Positions 61,701 through 64,000 of a stretch of 64,000 nucleotides of DNA are shown here, one piece after another. The notes under the pieces are model-generated. The model was given only the letters and a program-made list of their open reading frames with translations. It was not told the origin of the DNA and did not search any database. Position numbers and translations under genes: made by a program. Position 1 is the first letter of the stretch. The number at the start of each line of letters is the position of its first letter. This stretch comes from Chamaecrista fasciculata (Eukaryota; Streptophyta; Magnoliopsida; Fabales; Fabaceae): assembly GCA_003254925.1 (NCBI GenBank), contig QANZ01013659.1, forward strand, positions 1-64,000. Reading direction: 5' to 3'.

Positions 61701-62976
61701 CTTGAAAAATATAGGTTTTCAAAATATTATATATATTTATTTGGATTAAATCAATGGTTATAATTGTGTCACCTCACTTATTATATGCATGCTACAAGTT
61801 GCATGTTAGATTAGCTCTAAATTAATATATATATATATATAATAAACAATAAAGAAAGAAATTGAAATCTCCTAACGTTTTGAATGGTGAAATAGAAGAT
61901 GCAATACACTTTTATGTAACATTGGTTTCGGTCTAACCAGAAACTAATTCTACTTAAACAGAAACTAGTTGTAGAATAAAATTATGAGAGTTGAGAAAAA
62001 CCGCATGTCACAATCAAATATTAGAGGAATACTTTTCTACTTATCATAAACCTTATCCTTATTCTAAGCAGTAGGAAATTAAAATCATGATGTCAAAATT
62101 TGATCTCAAATTGGATTTAGAACTAATATCTACTTATCTCAAATTTGATCACAAATACAAATATTTGTGTCTGTATGTCAATCTCAAATTGGTTCCAAAC
62201 GCATGTATTAGATATTAGTTCTAAATGTTTTTTTTGTTTTAAATTAGTCTTATATGTTTTTATATTTTTTTTAAGTTGATTATAAGTTATTAAATATAGT
62301 CATATTTATTTCGTTTCAAATTTTAATACAACAAACTTAATTAGTTATGAATTGCTTTTGTTAAGTATTTTTTTTATCCCGTTAGGACTATCAATAAACG
62401 AAGTCAAATCGCCACCAAAATAGATTTATGACTAAAAGAAAAATATGCTAAAGGAACGGTCTTATTTGTAGAAATTATATTCTAATCGTGCTAAAAGAAA
62501 CTCAAAATATTAGTAATCTATTTGTAAATATGTGTGAGATGCTCATGTGATAGTTATAGGTAGGCACTAGCCACTAGGCAATTAGCCCATGCAAAGTGAT
62601 TCTCTAAGGACTAGGTGGAAAAGTGAATAAGAAATTGTAATATTTCTTGTTTTTGACTTTTTCCTATGGAAATTAGTAGTGTTAAAAATTAAGACTCGAG
62701 ACATGAGACTAGAGATAATCATTGGAGATTTTGCTCTAATGATGCCTGATAATCAATGATTAACAAACATAGACAACTATGATGGCGATCATCAACGGTT
62801 TCAAATATATTTAATATATAGTTTAATTTAATTAAGGCAAAAAATGGTTTTTTTTTTCATGTAATAACCTTTTTTTTTTTTGGCCAGTTTTCATGTAATA
62901 ACCTGAATACCATGATTATCATTTGGAGATAGAAATAAATACAAAATTTGAGAAATTTATTCTGAAGTTGTGAATG
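58748..62976. other. AT-rich intergenic DNA with one undetermined base
   Basis: I support no gene. The base at 59566 is N, after a poly-A run. Arms at 59643-59690 and 59743-59791 are inverted (CAACTCTCAAATAAATTGAC and its complement). 59790-60020 repeats AAATAAACCTAGATTCTTATA several times in shuffled order. Confidence 0.45.
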
Positions 62977-63636
62977 TAGAGCCGTCAAAACGAGCCAGGC
63001 CTGGTGGGCTGGCTCGTTTAACCCACTAAAATTGGCGAGCCGGGTTGAGAAAATCTGGCTCGCCAAAAATTTTAGCTCGAGTGGGTTAGCTCACTTAACT
63101 CGCGGCTCGTGGTGGGCTAGCTCAAGTGAGTTGGTGAGTTAGTGAGCCAACCTACCTTTTTTAAAAAAATAAAATAAAATTGTAAAATTAAAAATTATAA
63201 CCCTAAAATATCTTTCGGGCTCTTTGCTTCTTCCTCATTTTCACTTCAGATTTCATAATTCACTTTCGTCTTTCAGAGTTCTTTTCTTTTCCCAAGTCCC
63301 AACCCTAATTTCTTCACCCAATCGGCCAACCCCAATCTCAACGGCCGTCATTCCACTATCCGTCCAGAGAAAAAATGAGCGGTGGTGTTGGGGGCTATTA
63401 TTTGTGAGTTGCTTTATTGATATTTTTAATTTTAAAAAATGAAAAAAATAAAAATAAAAACTGAAAATGAAAAAAAAATAAAATTGAAAGTTGGTGGGTT
63501 AGATGAGCCAACCCGGCTCACCAACATGGTGAGCCGGGTTGGCAAAACCTGGTTCGCCTGGGGTCTCTGACTCGTGTGAGCCAGCTCGCGGTAAGCCAGC
63601 TCGAGTGAGCCGGATTGGCTCACTTTGACGGCTCTA
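62977..63636. mobile_element. 660-bp hAT-like inverted-repeat element, copy 2
   Basis: It has the same ends and interior as 56501-57161. The flanks are TGTGAATG (62969-62976) and TGTGAATC (63637-63644), 7 of 8 matching. The two copies differ by small indels and substitutions and have different target sites, so the family moved by transposition, not by local duplication. Confidence 0.78.
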
Positions 63637-63644
63637 TGTGAATC

Positions 63645-64000
63645 CCACTTGAAAGAAAAGACACTACTTTACTAGACTCCACTTATATGAAAAATTGACA
63701 ATCACATTATCAAAACTAATAAAAAGAAAGAAAAAAGAAATAGAGAACGAACCACACTTGAATGTTAAATATAAAAGAAAAATAAAAATAAAAGGAAAGA
63801 ATTAGGCAGAATGAAGAAAATGAGGGTGAAAAGGGGTCCATATGAAGAGCACAAAAGGGACATACTCCCAGTTTTGATCATCCTTTGGAAAAAGACTTTT
63901 GGTTGTGTGTGTGGGAGGCCAAAATCCATTTACTAATTATTGCTTCTCCCACTAATTAATTAATTAATTATCTCCATTTTTTTTAAAAAAAATCATTTAT
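63645..64000. other. Intergenic DNA to the window edge
   Basis: Purine-rich AAAGAAAAG stretches and a terminal TTAATTAATTAATTAA-like run. No feature is supported. Confidence 0.4.

Overview
The window is nuclear DNA of a flowering plant, almost certainly a eudicot. It is strongly AT-rich, its genes are split by GT-AG introns, and it carries plant-type proteins together with plant LINE, SINE, TRIM and Athila/Tat-type retroelement sequence. I cannot name the species. No CRISPR array, operon or rRNA gene is visible, and I recognised no free-standing tRNA gene.

Three intact protein genes can be reconstructed exon by exon. (1) 10433-14148 (+): a 521-residue basic Ser/Pro/Arg-rich protein of the plant BPP-like, presumed microtubule-associated family. 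(2) 16634-20401 (+): a 383-residue cytoplasmic receptor-like Ser/Thr kinase of the CRPK1/At3g09010 type. From memory, these two are also neighbours in Arabidopsis (At3g09000 and At3g09010), so this looks like conserved microsynteny. (3) 34452-38490 (-): a 289-residue plasma-membrane aquaporin of the PIP1 subgroup in four exons of 340, 296, 141 and 93 bp.

The rest is mostly transposable-element history, and much of it can be dated relatively. 1-10 kb: a 2.8-kb PIF/Harbinger-like element (TSD TAA) holding a solo LTR and a broken piece of a UDP-glycosyltransferase gene, then a decayed Athila/Tat-type LTR plus gag. 10-20 kb: the two plus-strand genes, with foldback elements in their introns. 20-29 kb: two L1-type LINE fragments, one split by a 2,041-bp solo LTR, and a palindromic MITE. 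29-34.6 kb: a tandem duplication that includes the last exon of the aquaporin. The left copy was later invaded by a solo LTR (itself split by another solo LTR of the same family) and by a Copia-type solo LTR; the right copy preserves the empty sites. 34-38.5 kb: the aquaporin gene, with foldback repeats in all three introns. 38.5-64 kb: no gene that I can support. This part holds a putative solo LTR, a Helitron-like 3' end, a full SINE, a GC-rich solo LTR inside a foldback element, a complete 318-bp TRIM inside a SINE remnant, and two copies of a 660-bp hAT-like inverted-repeat element.

The most frequent repeat type is an imperfect palindrome whose arms contain many copies of the words TTTGGTCC and GGACCAAA. 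Several copies have clear 9-11 bp target duplications, which points to a Mutator-like (MULE) non-autonomous origin. I found no convincing new enzymatic or defence system. The most informative observations are the aquaporin terminal-exon duplication with internal empty sites, the TRIM-in-SINE-in-foldback nest, and the gene-fragment-carrying Harbinger-like element.
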